Positions 35,798 through 46,927 of a stretch of DNA of 64,000 nucleotides are shown here, in pieces (position 1 is the stretch's first letter; each line of letters begins with the position of its first letter). Origin of the DNA: Chitinophaga sp. S165 (GTDB lineage: Bacteria > Bacteroidota > Bacteroidia > Chitinophagales > Chitinophagaceae); NCBI RefSeq assembly GCF_003182155.1, contig NZ_QGTG01000002.1, positions 682,001 through 746,000 of the forward strand, written 5' to 3'. Made by a program: the position numbers and the translations under genes. A model generated the notes under the pieces. That model was not told where the DNA came from. It did no database searches and was given only the letters and a program-made list of their open reading frames with translations.

Positions 35798-36412
35798 TTA
35801 CCAGGATGGCGTGTTCCGTTGATTGAACTTCTGGATATAATATATCAGTTTGCTCTTGTTGTCTTTGTCTTCGTTAAATTCCCTTAACAGGGCGGTGTCT
35901 TGCGGCAGAATATATTTACGCATATTAAACAGGGTCAGGTCATAAACATCCCCTGTTACCAGGTTCAACACCCGTTTGTCTGCCGTTGGCGGAGGGGTAT
36001 TCTCAAAGACCATTCCGGCTGTAGCCCTGTTCCCTGTACTGGAAGTAATAGCCCTGATGCGGTATAGGCAATAGTATCCTATTTCTTCCAGTTTATTCAG
36101 ACCGTTGTCTTTAATATAGATAGAAGAGCCATCTGAATAACCCCAGTATTTTTTCACTTTCTGCTCTTTTCCGGTTGAATCGACCAGGTTCAGTTCATTG
36201 GGCGCAGACAACAGATATACCTGTGCCGCCGGAGTCCTGTTCTTCACCGTAATTGTTCCCGTAACTGATGGATCATTCGCTCTAAACTCCCGGAAGGTTT
36301 TATAAATACCTTTTTTATATTGATGGGTATCGTAAACGGAAGTGCCTACCTGTGCTGATGTAAATTGCACAAATGCTGTGCATAATATAATAGAAAGTAC
36401 CAACTGCCTCAT
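35798..36412 (-). CDS. Exported protein of unknown function
   Basis: 204 residues with a clear signal peptide (residues 1-20, cleavage near TSAQ). The mature part is mixed alpha/beta with no cysteine pairs or catalytic motif I recognise. YGTS-like and KYWGYSDGSSIYIKD segments suggest a beta-rich fold. It ends in RNTPSW and is followed by a terminator. It lies 35 bp downstream of another small exported protein, so they may be co-transcribed. Function unknown. Confidence 0.75.
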   Translation of the reverse strand: MRQLVLSIILCTAFVQFTSAQVGTSVYDTHQYKKGIYKTFREFRANDPSVTGTITVKNRTPAAQVYLLSAPNELNLVDSTGKEQKVKKYWGYSDGSSIYIKDNGLNKLEEIGYYCLYRIRAITSSTGNRATAGMVFENTPPPTADKRVLNLVTGDVYDLTLFNMRKYILPQDTALLREFNEDKDNKSKLIYYIQKFNQRNTPSW

Positions 36413-36447
36413 AAGATTACAAATGTACTGCTTTTCAGGGTGCTGAA

Positions 36448-37032
36448 TTAGTCAGGCAGCACGTGTTGCCTCTCCATGTCAGCGATGATCAGCTGCCGGA
36501 GCCTTTTGAATACAGTTAGTTTATCCATTATCATTTCGACAGTGAGGCGGCTGAACCAGATGTTCTCAGTGTTCTCGTTCAGTGCGATATCAAAATCATT
36601 CTGCAAATGCCGCTTTGTTTTATATCGAAGCGGTAATATATTATCTGCAGCCTGTGGTCCGAGCCGGGATAGTCCGAGTGCACGGACGTCTTCAGATTCG
36701 GTCCCGATTGGAAGGAACTGAAGAATGGCGTCGTGTGGCCATGCTTTAGCTTTTTCCAGCGCAGCATGGGTATTTACCTTTTTACTATCACCCAGATATT
36801 CATATTTACATTCAATTCTCCGGGAGTTAAACCCTTTGATAAGTTGGGCAGAGAGATAATCGAGGAACATATGCGCCTGCATATCCCCTTCACCGACAAT
36901 GAGGATTTTCTGGTAGTGTTTTGCGCTATCCAGCGGCTTCTCAATAGGGTTCAATCTTATAACAGGTAACTGGGCCTGGGCATTAACAAGCAGCAGCAAA
37001 CATGCTGATAATGACAGTAAAAGTGCTCTCAT
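36448..37032 (-). CDS. Exported protein of unknown function
   Basis: 194 residues from the MRALLLSLS start, giving a good signal peptide (cleavage near AQAQ). A longer frame to 37074 adds a poorly plausible leader. The mature part has KILIVGEGDMQAHMFLDYLS and HDAILQFLPIG, suggesting an alpha/beta fold, with no identified family. It precedes the other small exported protein by 35 bp in the same direction, which makes an operon likely. Function unknown. Confidence 0.7.
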   Translation of the reverse strand: MRALLLSLSACLLLLVNAQAQLPVIRLNPIEKPLDSAKHYQKILIVGEGDMQAHMFLDYLSAQLIKGFNSRRIECKYEYLGDSKKVNTHAALEKAKAWPHDAILQFLPIGTESEDVRALGLSRLGPQAADNILPLRYKTKRHLQNDFDIALNENTENIWFSRLTVEMIMDKLTVFKRLRQLIIADMERQHVLPD

Positions 37033-37096
37033 AAAGTATTTAGGGATAATTACGCCGCAAAGATAGGGAAACAAATTTCCCTATTAAGAGGCAAGC

Positions 37097-37120
37097 AAAA
37101 GGCCGGGTAAAAACCCGGCC
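37097..37120 (-). terminator. Rho-independent terminator of gltB-gltD
   Basis: GGCCGGGT and ACCCGGCC form a perfect 8-bp GC-rich stem with a 4-nt loop. On the minus strand TTTT follows. It lies 80 bp past the gltD stop. Confidence 0.8.
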
Positions 37121-37199
37121 CGGCTGAAGGTTACAACAAAATCTAAACCTGCTTATGAGACTCTTTGATATTTTTTATAAGCTGCGAGGCTTGGCGTTA

Positions 37200-38675
37200 T
37201 TAAACTGCCAAAGCCTGCAAAGAATGATCTTTACTTTCCAGTTGTGAAGCACCCATCAGGAACTCGTCCACCTTTCTTGCACATTCACGTCCTTCACTGA
37301 TTGCCCATACTACCAGGGATTGTCCGCGGCGCATGTCGCCGGCAGCAAATACCTTTGGTATGGATGTCTGGTATGCTCTTTCACCGGCTTTCACATTGCC
37401 CCGCTCGTCTTTTTCCACACCCAGTTCGTCCAGCAGGCCGGTATGTTGAGGATGTAAGAAGCCCATTGCCAGGAAGGCCAGTTCACAAGGGATCTCTTGT
37501 TCGCTACCTGGTACTTCTTTAAAGCCGCCTGGTCTGCCATCAGGACCCAGGGCCCATTCGAGGGCTACTATTTTCAACCCTTTCAGGTTTCCTTTTTCGT
37601 CTCCGACAAACTCTTTGGTACCTATAGCCCAGTGACGTACCGCACCTTCTTCGTGAGAAGAGGATGTTTTCAGTACCATTGGATAGGTAGGCCATGGCAT
37701 ATATTCTGTACGCTCTCCCGGAGGTTTTGGCAGTAGTTCCAGCTGGGTTACTCCTATTGCACCGTGACGATTGGAAGTACCTACACAGTCGGAGCCGGTG
37801 TCGCCACCGCCTATTACTACAACATTCTTGCCGGTTGCCATAATATCATGACCGGAAACAGGACGTTCGCCTACGCGTTTGTTCTGTTGCTTCAGGAAGT
37901 CCATTGCATAATGTACGCCATGGAAGTGACGGCCAGGAATGTTCAGGTCGCGCGGAATAGTAGATCCACCCGCCAGTACGATCGCATTGTATTCGCGAAG
38001 CAGGTCGTTCACACTTACATTCACACCCACATTTGCATTACACTGGAATACGACACCTTCTTCTTCCATCAGTTTGATACGACGGTCTATTACCCATTTC
38101 TCCAGTTTGAAGTCAGGAATACCGTAACGCAGCAAACCACCCGGAGCATCGTCTCTTTCAAATACAGTCACATTATGACCGGCATAGTTCAACTGAGCGG
38201 CAGCAGCCAGTCCAGCAGGACCAGAGCCTATCACAGCTACTTTTTTGCCAGTACGTACTCTTGGTGTTTTAGCCTGTACCAGACCTTTATCGAAAGCTAC
38301 CTCTATAATGTGACGTTCTATTTCTTCGATAGCCACAGGAGGCTGATTGATACCCAGTACACAAGCACTTTCACACGGTGCAGGGCAGATACGTCCTGTA
38401 AACTCCGGGAAGTTGTTGGTGCTGGTCAATATTTCATAAGCTTCTTTCCAGTCTTTCTGGTATACAGCGTCGTTGAACTCGGGGATCACATTGCCCAGCG
38501 GACAGCCGCTGTGACAGAATGGAACTCCACAGTTCATGCAGCGTGCAGATTGTTCATTCAGTTTTGACTCTGAATATCTCTCCACGAATTCGTTATAGTG
38601 TTGGACTCTCTCCTTTGCAGGAGTTTTGCCCGGCAGTTCCCGTGTAAATTCAAGGAATCCTGTTGGTTTGCCCAT
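37200..38675 (-). CDS. gltD: Glutamate synthase small subunit GltD
   Basis: 491 residues. The N-terminal iron-sulfur domain has [14 protein letters not shown] and CPAPCESAC, whose cysteines hold two [4Fe-4S] clusters. Then come the FAD-binding [14 protein letters not shown] near residue 147 and the NADPH-binding [13 protein letters not shown] near 288. GltD feeds electrons from NADPH to GltB for synthesis of glutamate from 2-oxoglutarate and glutamine. It follows gltB with a 30-bp gap, and a terminator lies downstream, so the two form an operon. The length matches the family. Confidence 0.97.
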   Translation of the reverse strand: MGKPTGFLEFTRELPGKTPAKERVQHYNEFVERYSESKLNEQSARCMNCGVPFCHSGCPLGNVIPEFNDAVYQKDWKEAYEILTSTNNFPEFTGRICPAPCESACVLGINQPPVAIEEIERHIIEVAFDKGLVQAKTPRVRTGKKVAVIGSGPAGLAAAAQLNYAGHNVTVFERDDAPGGLLRYGIPDFKLEKWVIDRRIKLMEEEGVVFQCNANVGVNVSVNDLLREYNAIVLAGGSTIPRDLNIPGRHFHGVHYAMDFLKQQNKRVGERPVSGHDIMATGKNVVVIGGGDTGSDCVGTSNRHGAIGVTQLELLPKPPGERTEYMPWPTYPMVLKTSSSHEEGAVRHWAIGTKEFVGDEKGNLKGLKIVALEWALGPDGRPGGFKEVPGSEQEIPCELAFLAMGFLHPQHTGLLDELGVEKDERGNVKAGERAYQTSIPKVFAAGDMRRGQSLVVWAISEGRECARKVDEFLMGASQLESKDHSLQALAV

Positions 38676-38705
38676 TTGTCTCTTTTCTTAGATGTTAGAA
38701 TGTTA

Positions 38706-41700
38706 CTACTTCCCTACTTTCTGTGCACCTGCTTTGTTCGCGCTGAGTACAGCTTTGTACTCTTTCGGGAACACTTTCACGAAGTGACGCAGCTGGTTTT
38801 CCCAGTCTTTCAGTATGAATTTCGCCACAGTACTGTTCGTATATGCATGATGTTTGGTGATCAGGTCCTGCAGTTCGGCTGCATCTGCCTGGTCCAGCGG
38901 ATCCAGATCGATCATCTCCTTATTGCAACGTCCTGCAAAAAGACCTTTTACATCATATATATAAGCAATACCGCCACTCATACCCGCACCGAAGTTGCGG
39001 CCGGTTTCACCCAGTATCACTGCTTTACCTCCTGTCATATATTCACAACCGTGATCGCCAACGCCTTCTGCTACGATGGTAGCTCCAGAGTTACGTACAC
39101 AGAAACGTTCACCAGCTTTACCACGGATGTAAGCTTCACCGGAGGTTGCACCATAAAGGGCAACGTTACCTGCGATAATGTTTTCTTCCGCTTTAAAGCC
39201 TGCTTCAGGAGATGGGTACAAGATCAGTTTCGCACCGGAAAGACCTTTACCAAAGTAGTCGTTCGCTTCTCCTTCCAGCTCCAGTGTTACACCTTTCGTA
39301 TTGAAAGCACCGAAACTTTGTCCGGCAGAACCAACAAACTTGTAGTGGATAGTATCTTCCGGAAGGCCAGGACCTGCATAACGTTTGGATATTTCGTTAC
39401 TGAGGATTGTTCCTACTGCCCTGTCGGTATTCTTTACATTAAACTGCTGGAATACACGTGATTTCTTCTCCAGTGCCGGCTGCGCTGCTTTCAGCAACTG
39501 CCAGTCGATCACTTCACCGATACCATGATCCTGATCTTCCTGTTTGAACAGCCCTGTTTCTTCAGCAGCTGGTTCTTTATATAATATAGGAGACAGATCA
39601 AGTTGTTTGTATTTCCAGTGAGTGAGGTTTTCACGTACCTGAAGATTGTCTACCTGGCCAACCATTTCGGTTACTTTGCGGTAACCCAGGTCCGCCATGA
39701 TCTCACGGAATTCTTCTACCAGGAATTTGAAGAGGTTCACTACATTCTCAGCGTCACCGTTGAAGCGCTTGCGCAGTTCCGGGTCCTGGGTGGCGACACC
39801 TACAGGACAGGTATTCAGATGACACTTACGCATCATGATACATCCTTCAGCTACCAGTGCGGCAGTTGCTACACCCCATTCCTCTGCACCCAGCAGTGTG
39901 GCGATTGCAATGTCACGGCCTGTTTTCAGCTGACCATCAGTTTGTACCACTACGCGGCTACGTAGTTTGTTCTTTACAAGTGTCTGGTGTGTTTCGGCCA
40001 GACCCAGTTCCCATGGCAAACCTGCATGTTTGATAGAGCTGATCGGAGATGCACCTGTACCACCGTCATAACCGGAAATAAGTACTACATCCGCTTTTGC
40101 TTTGGCAACACCGGCAGCGATGGTACCAACACCTGCTTTAGATACCAGTTTTACACTGATACGTGCGGCACGGTTAGCATTTTTCAGATCAAAGATCAGC
40201 TGAGCAAGGTCCTCGATGGAATAAATATCGTGGTGCGGAGGAGGTGAGATCAGACCAACACCTGGTGTAGCGTGACGAACCTTTGCGATCCATTCATCTA
40301 CTTTATGACCAGGTAACTGTCCGCCTTCTCCAGGTTTAGCACCCTGTGCCATCTTGATCTGGAGCTCGTCCGCGTTAGTTAAATAGTTACTTGTTACACC
40401 AAAACGTGCGCTTGCTACCTGTTTGATAGAAGAACGCATGCTGTCGCCATTAGGCAGCACTTCATAACGGATCTCGTCTTCACCACCCTCGCCGGTATTG
40501 CTTTTCGCACCGATACGGTTCATTGCGATAGCCAGTGTGGAGTGTGCTTCGTGGGAGATGGAACCAAAGCTCATTGCACCGGTAGCAAAACGCTTCAGGA
40601 TGCTTTCAGCTGATTCAACTTCTTCCAATGGAACAGAAGGACGTGTACGTTTGAAGGAGAAGAGGCTACGCAGGGTGGCTGCTTTCTCGCTCTGGTCGTT
40701 CACTGATTTTGAATACTTCTTAAAGATGCTGTAATCGCCCATACGGGTAGCATACTGTAAGAGGTGGATAGTGGTCGGATTGAAGAGGTGGAACTCTCCT
40801 TTTCTCTTCCACTGGTAGATACCGCCGGTTGTTAAACGCTGAACAGGAGTTTCCTTACGGCCATATCCCATCCAGTGCTTAGCCAGTGTTTCGCGGGCTA
40901 TTTCATCCAGGCCCATACCCTGTATACGGGATACAGCGCCAGTGAAATATTTATCTACTACGGTACGGTTGATACCTAATATTTCAAATATCTGTGCACC
41001 CTGATAAGATTGCAGGGTGGAGATACCCATTTTAGAGAATACTTTCAGCAAACCGTCGCATACTGCCTTGATGTAGTTCTTTTTCAGTTTATCTACATCC
41101 AGGTTAGTTTCCAGTTTGTCGGTCAGTTTCATATCACGGATAGTGCTCAGTGCCAGGTACGGGTTGATGGCGGTTACGCCAAAGCCCAGCAAACAGGCAA
41201 AGTGATGCACTTCCCATACGTCCCCTGCTTCTACGATCAGCCCTACCTGGCCACGGTATCCTTTGCGGATGAGGTGGTGGTGTACGGCAGATGCAGCCAG
41301 CAGTGAAGGCATAGCAGCGTGTTCTGAGTCGATCGCCCTGTCGGACAGGATGATCACTTCGAAACCATCTTCCACAGCATCTACCGCATAACGGCACAGA
41401 CGCTGAAGACCTTTTTCCAGAGAGCCGGGTTTACCGTCTGCTCTGAAATAAGTGTGGAGGGTCTTGGCCTGGAATAAACCGGTATCTATACTACGGATCT
41501 TTTCCAGTTCGAAGTTGGTCAGGATCGGGTGACGAAGCGCCAGACCATGACAGTGTAGCGGATCTTCGTCCAGCAGGTTACCATTGTTACCCACATAGGT
41601 AGCAAGAGACATAACCAGCTTTTCACGGATCGGATCAATTGGCGGATTGGTTACTTGTGCAAACAGCTGTTTGAAGTAGCTGGTCAGGTGCTGCGGCTGA

Positions 41701-43235
41701 TCACTTAAAACGGCCAGCGGAGCATCTGTACCCATAGAACCTACAGGTTCTTTACCATCCAGTGCCATTGGCGCGATGATGGTGTAAAGATCTTCAGTAG
41801 AATAACCGAATGCGCGCTGATATTTGAAGATCTGATCATGTTCCAGGTGGGTGAAAGTAACCCGTGGTTCAGACAGTTCTTCCAGGCGGATCTTATATTT
41901 ATTCAGCCACTCGCCGTAAGGTTGCTGGGAACAGATGTTCTGTTTCAGCTCCTCATCGCCGATGATACGGCCCTGTTCCATGTCCACGATGAACATTTTA
42001 CCAGGCTGCAGGCGGCCTTTTTCTTTTACATTCTTCGGATCGATCGGCAGTACGCCAGCTTCTGACGCCATGATCACGCGGTCATCTTTAGTGATGACAA
42101 AACGGGCAGGACGCAGACCGTTACGGTCCAGGGTACCACCAATGATCTTACCGTCAGTGAAGGAGATACATGCAGGACCGTCCCATGGTTCCATGAGGGA
42201 AGCATGGTATTCGTAGAAGGCTTTCTTCACCGGGTCCATGTCTTCGTTACCGTCCCAGGCTTCCGGGATCAGCATCATCATAACATGAGGGAGAGAACGG
42301 CCGGTCAGCATCAGCAGTTCCACTACGTTATCCAGGCTGGCAGAGTCAGACTGGCCTTCTTCCACGAGTGGCAGCAACATATCCATTTCTTCCTGTGAGA
42401 AGTATTTGGAAACGAAGTCCTTCTCTCCTGCTCTTAACCAGTTCAGGTTCCCTTTCAGGGTATTGATCTCACCATTGTGCGCAATATAGCGGTAAGGGTG
42501 AGCCAGGCGCCAGCTAGGGAAAGTGTTGGTCGCAAAGCGGGAGTGGATCAGTGCAAATGCAGATACCATCTTCTCATCGCTGAGGTCAGCGTAATAATGA
42601 CGTACCTGGTAAGTTGTTAGCTGACCTTTATATACAATAGTCTTTGTAGAAAGGGACGGAATATAGAACAGCGCTTTCTCTTTCGGAACGGTGTTGCGAA
42701 CGGTTTTAGAAACGTAGTTACGCAGCACGAAGAGTTTACGCTCAAAGGTGTCATTGTCCGTAATGTGGTATGGACAGGCAATAAATACCTGTTCAATTTC
42801 TGGTTCAACAGAAAGGGCGCCTTCACCAATGCCGTCAGGACGTACCGGTACCTTACGGTAACCCAGTATTTCCAATCCCAGTTTCTCGGCCGCCCGGTTC
42901 AGGATCTCACGGCACTCTTCGCGCCAGCGAGGCTCTTTCGGAAAGAAAATCATGCCTACCCCGTATTTTCCAAATTCAGGGAGGCTAATGCCTATCTTAA
43001 GGCATTCGTCGTACAGGAACTCGTGTGGCAGCTGGATAAGGATACCAGCCCCGTCACCGGTGTTTTGCTCATAACCACATGCACCGCGATGTTCCATGTT
43101 TTCCAACATGGTCAGCGCATCCCGGATGATCTGATGCGATTTACGGCCCTTAATATGGGCTGTAAAGCCTGTTCCGCATGCATCATGCTCAAAATCCGGG
43201 TGATACAGTCCTTGCAATTGCTTCACTTCTTGCAT
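38706..43235 (-). CDS. gltB: Glutamate synthase large subunit GltB
   Basis: 1509 residues from the MQEVKQLQ start. A longer frame to 43265 adds ten unconserved residues. The N-terminal class II glutaminase nucleophile is expected at C20 (HDACGTGF) after removal of a 19-residue propeptide. The FMN/synthase domain carries [20 protein letters not shown] and the [3Fe-4S] cysteines in [13 protein letters not shown]. The C-terminal beta-helix contains [10 protein letters not shown] and GAGMSGG repeats. Glutamine and 2-oxoglutarate are channelled to two glutamates. It is the first gene of gltB-gltD. Confidence 0.97.
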   Translation of the reverse strand: MQEVKQLQGLYHPDFEHDACGTGFTAHIKGRKSHQIIRDALTMLENMEHRGACGYEQNTGDGAGILIQLPHEFLYDECLKIGISLPEFGKYGVGMIFFPKEPRWREECREILNRAAEKLGLEILGYRKVPVRPDGIGEGALSVEPEIEQVFIACPYHITDNDTFERKLFVLRNYVSKTVRNTVPKEKALFYIPSLSTKTIVYKGQLTTYQVRHYYADLSDEKMVSAFALIHSRFATNTFPSWRLAHPYRYIAHNGEINTLKGNLNWLRAGEKDFVSKYFSQEEMDMLLPLVEEGQSDSASLDNVVELLMLTGRSLPHVMMMLIPEAWDGNEDMDPVKKAFYEYHASLMEPWDGPACISFTDGKIIGGTLDRNGLRPARFVITKDDRVIMASEAGVLPIDPKNVKEKGRLQPGKMFIVDMEQGRIIGDEELKQNICSQQPYGEWLNKYKIRLEELSEPRVTFTHLEHDQIFKYQRAFGYSTEDLYTIIAPMALDGKEPVGSMGTDAPLAVLSDQPQHLTSYFKQLFAQVTNPPIDPIREKLVMSLATYVGNNGNLLDEDPLHCHGLALRHPILTNFELEKIRSIDTGLFQAKTLHTYFRADGKPGSLEKGLQRLCRYAVDAVEDGFEVIILSDRAIDSEHAAMPSLLAASAVHHHLIRKGYRGQVGLIVEAGDVWEVHHFACLLGFGVTAINPYLALSTIRDMKLTDKLETNLDVDKLKKNYIKAVCDGLLKVFSKMGISTLQSYQGAQIFEILGINRTVVDKYFTGAVSRIQGMGLDEIARETLAKHWMGYGRKETPVQRLTTGGIYQWKRKGEFHLFNPTTIHLLQYATRMGDYSIFKKYSKSVNDQSEKAATLRSLFSFKRTRPSVPLEEVESAESILKRFATGAMSFGSISHEAHSTLAIAMNRIGAKSNTGEGGEDEIRYEVLPNGDSMRSSIKQVASARFGVTSNYLTNADELQIKMAQGAKPGEGGQLPGHKVDEWIAKVRHATPGVGLISPPPHHDIYSIEDLAQLIFDLKNANRAARISVKLVSKAGVGTIAAGVAKAKADVVLISGYDGGTGASPISSIKHAGLPWELGLAETHQTLVKNKLRSRVVVQTDGQLKTGRDIAIATLLGAEEWGVATAALVAEGCIMMRKCHLNTCPVGVATQDPELRKRFNGDAENVVNLFKFLVEEFREIMADLGYRKVTEMVGQVDNLQVRENLTHWKYKQLDLSPILYKEPAAEETGLFKQEDQDHGIGEVIDWQLLKAAQPALEKKSRVFQQFNVKNTDRAVGTILSNEISKRYAGPGLPEDTIHYKFVGSAGQSFGAFNTKGVTLELEGEANDYFGKGLSGAKLILYPSPEAGFKAEENIIAGNVALYGATSGEAYIRGKAGERFCVRNSGATIVAEGVGDHGCEYMTGGKAVILGETGRNFGAGMSGGIAYIYDVKGLFAGRCNKEMIDLDPLDQADAAELQDLITKHHAYTNSTVAKFILKDWENQLRHFVKVFPKEYKAVLSANKAGAQKVGK

Positions 43236-43618
43236 TCGTTTAGATTTTTTGACCTTTTGGCACACCTTCCCCGCTTACTCTGGCGGCTGGAGGTACCGTA
43301 ATTTTATCGGGAACGGTATAAAGATACTAAAGGAAACCGGTATTTTTTACGAAAGCTTTTGTATAACCCCAAAAATTTAGAAAAGATTAAAAAAGTACAG
43401 GCATTCGTTAGAATTAAATAAGTGGGCTGCTGATATGTGCCCGTATTTGGGCCTGAAGCCGGATTTTGAACTGGCAAAAATGTTTAATGTGTTGTACGGA
43501 AGATTTATGACGATCTCCGGTAATTATCTCTATGCTACAGGCGACGTACTTCCCCTCTATCGGTCATTCTATGCTCATATAAAGGTCAGACAGTCATTCA
43601 GCAAAGGCAATTTCACAG

Positions 43619-43735
43619 TTATAACTCATTTATAATCCATCATCAACCCATATATAACCCATATATATTCCATACCTCTTAAATATGGGATATATATGGG
43701 TTATATATGGGTCATATATGGGTTATATATGGGAC
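43619..43735. repeat. 11-bp-periodic inverted repeat array, 5 + 5 units (ATATATGGGTT)
   Basis: Five left units carry CCAT or CTCAT at 43625, 43636, 43647, 43658 and 43669. Five right units carry ATGGG at 43685, 43696, 43707, 43718 and 43729. Every step is exactly 11 bp. The right-hand units are ATATATGGGTT, ATATATGGGTC and variants (43681-43735), and the left ones are their reverse complement. The array lies between gltB and the glpR-type gene and does not encode protein. Confidence 0.85.
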
Positions 43736-44083
43736 ATCTCACCAAATACCCTATAGTAGCGGCCTTACAGCACTATTGCAAAAAGTATATTTTGTTATGC
43801 TCTAAGGATGAATGCTATGTACGTTGATATATTTCTCTATAAGAGGATCTTGAAAATAGCAAGAAGGCTGTTATCTGGATTGGCAGTGTCCGGTTAAGCG
43901 CTTCAACAATGGAACATGCCCGGAGAGTACGGGAGTGTCCCCCCTGTTCAGGCTAACGGCTTTATTGTATACGGTTGGGCTGTGAACAGACGGACGGTAC
44001 TGGTTTGCAGGACAGCGCACTACAGCGGAATAAGGTCATATGGAGACGCCTCAATATGACAGAGGCGTACGACGTTAGAGGGC
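43736..44083. other. Gene-free interval between repeat array and glpR terminator
   Basis: No supported gene. A perfect 7-bp hairpin ACGCCTC/GAGGCGT with a 9-nt loop lies at 44046-44068. A further perfect 9-bp inverted repeat, ATAATGGGT/ACCCATTAT, lies just outside at 44147-44169. Neither has a T run. The rest shows nothing recognisable. Confidence 0.45.
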
Positions 44084-44114
44084 AAAAAAAAGAGGGAGGT
44101 ATCTTTCCTCCCCC
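44084..44114 (-). terminator. Terminator downstream of the glpR-type gene
   Basis: On the minus strand GGGAGG, a 7-nt loop and CCTCCC are followed by TC and eight T residues. It lies ~90 bp past the stop of the DeoR-family gene. Confidence 0.75.
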
Positions 44115-44202
44115 AAAAAATATATAATGGTTCCTTCGCTTCGGGAATAATGGGTACTGCACCCATTATAATCCGGGAAGAAATAATATAATCTGTTAGT
44201 AA

Positions 44203-44973
44203 TTAAACGATAGTGACGTTTATCCCCATCTCTTCCAGCGCTTTCACAATGTGTGCAGAGATACCGCTATCCGTGATGATCTCATCCACATCTTCCAGAT
44301 CACAGATCTTTCCGAAACCGCGGCGGCCGAACTTTGAAGAATCCGCCAGCACGATTGTTTTCTGTGCGGCAGCCACCATACGCTGATTCAGTTGCGCTTC
44401 CAGGAGATTCGTGGTGGTCAGGCCAAACTCGATATCAATACCTTCCAGTCCCAGGAACAATTTGCTGCAGGAAAAATCTGCAAGGATCCTTTCCGCATAA
44501 GTGCCTGTTACAGAAGCAGAACTGTTGCGCACAATACCTCCCAGCTGCAATACTTCGATCTCCGGATGACGCAGCAGCTCCTGCGCTACGTTCAGCGCCG
44601 GGGTGATCACTGTCAGATGTCCTTTCGGATGAATATTCCTGGACAAAGCGAGTGCGGTTGTTCCCGAAGAAATGATAATAGCATCATTCGGGGCAATCAT
44701 AGCCGCTGCAGCGATGGCAATATTGTTCTTTTCGTCCCTGCGCAGCTTCTCCTTTTCATTAACAGGTTTATCGTTGATGTACGGATTGTTAACGGTAGCG
44801 CCCCCATGTGAACGGAATAAGAGGGACTTATCTTCAAGCAGTTTGAGGTCTTTACGGATGGTTACACCGGAAACATCCAGTTCTTTGCAGAGGTCCACCA
44901 CATTCACATACCCTTTTTCGGCTAAACGATCAAGAATGAACTTGTGTCTTTCCGCAATATTGATCATTGACAT
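44203..44973 (-). CDS. glpR: DeoR-family repressor, probable GlpR
   Basis: 256 residues. The N-terminal winged helix-turn-helix is typical of DeoR (ILDRLAEKGYVNVVDLCKEL then VTIRKDLKLLED). The C-terminal sugar-phosphate sensing domain has ISSGTTALALSR, VTPALNVA and LADSSKFG. It is divergent from glpD-glpK-glpF-gdpd across a 322-bp gap, so a glycerol-3-phosphate-responsive repressor of that operon is the likely role, inferred from context. Two start codons, at residues 1 and 3, are equally plausible. Confidence 0.85.
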   Translation of the reverse strand: MSMINIAERHKFILDRLAEKGYVNVVDLCKELDVSGVTIRKDLKLLEDKSLLFRSHGGATVNNPYINDKPVNEKEKLRRDEKNNIAIAAAAMIAPNDAIIISSGTTALALSRNIHPKGHLTVITPALNVAQELLRHPEIEVLQLGGIVRNSSASVTGTYAERILADFSCSKLFLGLEGIDIEFGLTTTNLLEAQLNQRMVAAAQKTIVLADSSKFGRRGFGKICDLEDVDEIITDSGISAHIVKALEEMGINVTIV

Positions 44974-45295
44974 ATGAGCAAAAAATTAGCAGTTGTAGAA
45001 AAAAGTATTACATATTAAAAACAGCTTTGGAACAAATACGCCTATACTTTCTTCCAATTCGTTACAAAAGTACTTTCATGTTGTTGAATTTATCACATTG
45101 TATCAAAATAAATATTTAGTAAAAAATGAAGAATATCATGTATAAATGCCAGTTTATGCATTAACTTCCTGAAAAGGAAGCCGCAAAACATTTATTTTCG
45201 GCTTACGGGACTGCCAGCTCCCAACAGTTTTTTTTCCTGCATTGAATGAAATAAACTGAAACTATTTAAAAGAAAATTAAAGCATATTCCTCGCA
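44974..45295. promoter_or_regulatory. Divergent control region glpR / glpD
   Basis: 322 bp, clearly AT-rich, between the divergent repressor and glpD. It must hold both promoters and any GlpR operator. I find no clean TAnnTTTG pair and no long perfect inverted repeat. The stretch 45105-45165 contains several short TATCA/TGATA-type and ATGTATAAATG-like near repeats that could be operators, without proof. Confidence 0.4.
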
Positions 45296-46870
45296 ATGAA
45301 CAGGTTAACCTTTAAACAACAGATAGGCAATGCGGCTACAGTCGTTTGGGATATTATTGTGATCGGCGGTGGCGCTACCGGTCTTGGAATAGCCATGGAC
45401 GCTGCTCAGCGGGGTTTTCGGACGCTGCTGCTGGAGCAATCGGATTTCGCCAAAGGCACGTCCAGCCGTAGCACAAAACTGGTGCATGGTGGTGTACGTT
45501 ACCTCGCACAGGGAGACGTGGGCCTGGTAAAAGAAGCCTTGCACGAAAGAGGATTGTTGCTGGCAAATGCTCCTCACCTGGCGCATGACCAGGAATTCAT
45601 TATCCCTTATTACAAATGGTGGCAGGGGCCATTCTATGGTATCGGCCTGAAATTATATGACTTCCTTTCAGGAAGGCTCAGCCTCGGACCATCCCGGGTT
45701 GTTGGAAAACAAAAGGTTATCAATGCGTTACCGGCTATACGCCGTGAAGGTTTGAAGGGAGGCATCGTATATCATGACGGACAGTTTGATGATGCCCGCC
45801 TGGCTGTGAATATTGCCCAGACTGCGGCTGAAAAGGGCGCAGTGCTGCTGAACTATTTCAAAGTGACAAGTTTACGGAAAGCGGAAGATGGAAGAATAAA
45901 CGGGGTAGCCGCTACCGACCTGGAAACAGGAGAGACATATGAGCTGCAAGCTAAGATAGTGATCAACGCAACAGGTGTATTCGCTGACGATGTGCTGCAA
46001 ATGGATAAACCCGGCGCCCGGCCTACCATCCGCCCCAGCCAGGGCGTACACCTCGTGCTGGACGCTTCCTTCCTGAATAGCTCCAGCGCACTAATGATCC
46101 CGAAAACGGCCGACGGGCGTGTGCTTTTCGCCTTGCCCTGGCATGGAAAAGTGCTGGTAGGCACTACAGATACTCCTTTGAATAATCACAGCCTGGAGCC
46201 GCAGGCGCTGGATACAGAAGTTCAGTTCATCCTACAAACAGCGGGCAGTTACTTACAGAAAGCCCCTACCCGCGCCGATGTACTGAGCGTGTATGCGGGC
46301 TTACGCCCATTGGCGGCGCCACAAAAAGATACTGACAGTACGAAGGAAATATCCCGCAGCCATAAGATCATTACGGCGGCTTCGGGGCTTATAACAATTA
46401 CCGGTGGCAAATGGACCACCTTCCGCAAAATGGCAGAAGACACAGTTGATGTGGCGATTGCCTCTTCCGGCGGCGGACTGGCGGCAGCTCCCTGTGAAAC
46501 AGAACATCTGCACATCCACGGATATACGACAGCGCCACTGGCTCCGGCTCCGCTGGATGTATATGGCAGCGATACCAATGATATCAATGCGCTGATTAAA
46601 TCAGAACCGGCTTTAGCTGAACAACTGCATCCAAGACTTCCGTATATTAAGGCACAGGTAGTCTGGGCCGTGAGGGAGGAAATGGCCCGCACCCTGGATG
46701 ATGTATTGTCCCGAAGATTACGTGCCTTGTTGCTCGACGCCCGTGCTGCCATTGAAATGGCCCCTACTGTTGTTGCGCTGGTGGCGGCGGAGCTGGGGAA
46801 AGATAAGATATGGGAACAGCAGCAACTGGATACCTTTACCGATATCGCGGAGAATTATCTGCTTGATTAA
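45296..46870 (+). CDS. glpD: Glycerol-3-phosphate dehydrogenase GlpD (FAD)
   Basis: 524 residues. FAD-binding IVIGGGATGLGIAMDAA near residue 21 and the DSRSTKLVHGGVRYL-type motif (SSRSTKLVHGGVRYLAQ near 56) identify the aerobic FAD-dependent enzyme. TGGKWTTFRKMAED near 365 and a C-terminal helical domain with AVREEMARTLDDVLSRR complete the family pattern. It oxidises glycerol-3-phosphate to dihydroxyacetone phosphate at the membrane and passes electrons to the quinone pool. It is the first gene of an operon with glpK, glpF and gdpd. Confidence 0.96.
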   Translation: MNRLTFKQQIGNAATVVWDIIVIGGGATGLGIAMDAAQRGFRTLLLEQSDFAKGTSSRSTKLVHGGVRYLAQGDVGLVKEALHERGLLLANAPHLAHDQEFIIPYYKWWQGPFYGIGLKLYDFLSGRLSLGPSRVVGKQKVINALPAIRREGLKGGIVYHDGQFDDARLAVNIAQTAAEKGAVLLNYFKVTSLRKAEDGRINGVAATDLETGETYELQAKIVINATGVFADDVLQMDKPGARPTIRPSQGVHLVLDASFLNSSSALMIPKTADGRVLFALPWHGKVLVGTTDTPLNNHSLEPQALDTEVQFILQTAGSYLQKAPTRADVLSVYAGLRPLAAPQKDTDSTKEISRSHKIITAASGLITITGGKWTTFRKMAEDTVDVAIASSGGGLAAAPCETEHLHIHGYTTAPLAPAPLDVYGSDTNDINALIKSEPALAEQLHPRLPYIKAQVVWAVREEMARTLDDVLSRRLRALLLDARAAIEMAPTVVALVAAELGKDKIWEQQQLDTFTDIAENYLLD

Positions 46871-46927
46871 CAGTAGACAAACAACGTCAATCATAGTTCC
46901 ATACCCGTAAATACCACGTTAAGCTAT

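Noticed and set aside
37764..38567. Long plus-strand open frames opposite gltD and gltB (also at 38598-39461)
   Set aside because: They are antisense shadows of strongly conserved glutamate synthase genes, rich in Tyr, Phe and His as expected from the reversed codons.
43435..43635. 66-codon open frame upstream of gltB
   Set aside because: Its end runs into the 11-bp repeat array and its composition is not coding-like.
45296..45310. Possible second promoter motif at the glpD start
   Set aside because: No TAnnTTTG with a properly spaced TTG could be identified in the 322-bp glpR-glpD gap, so no promoter is called.
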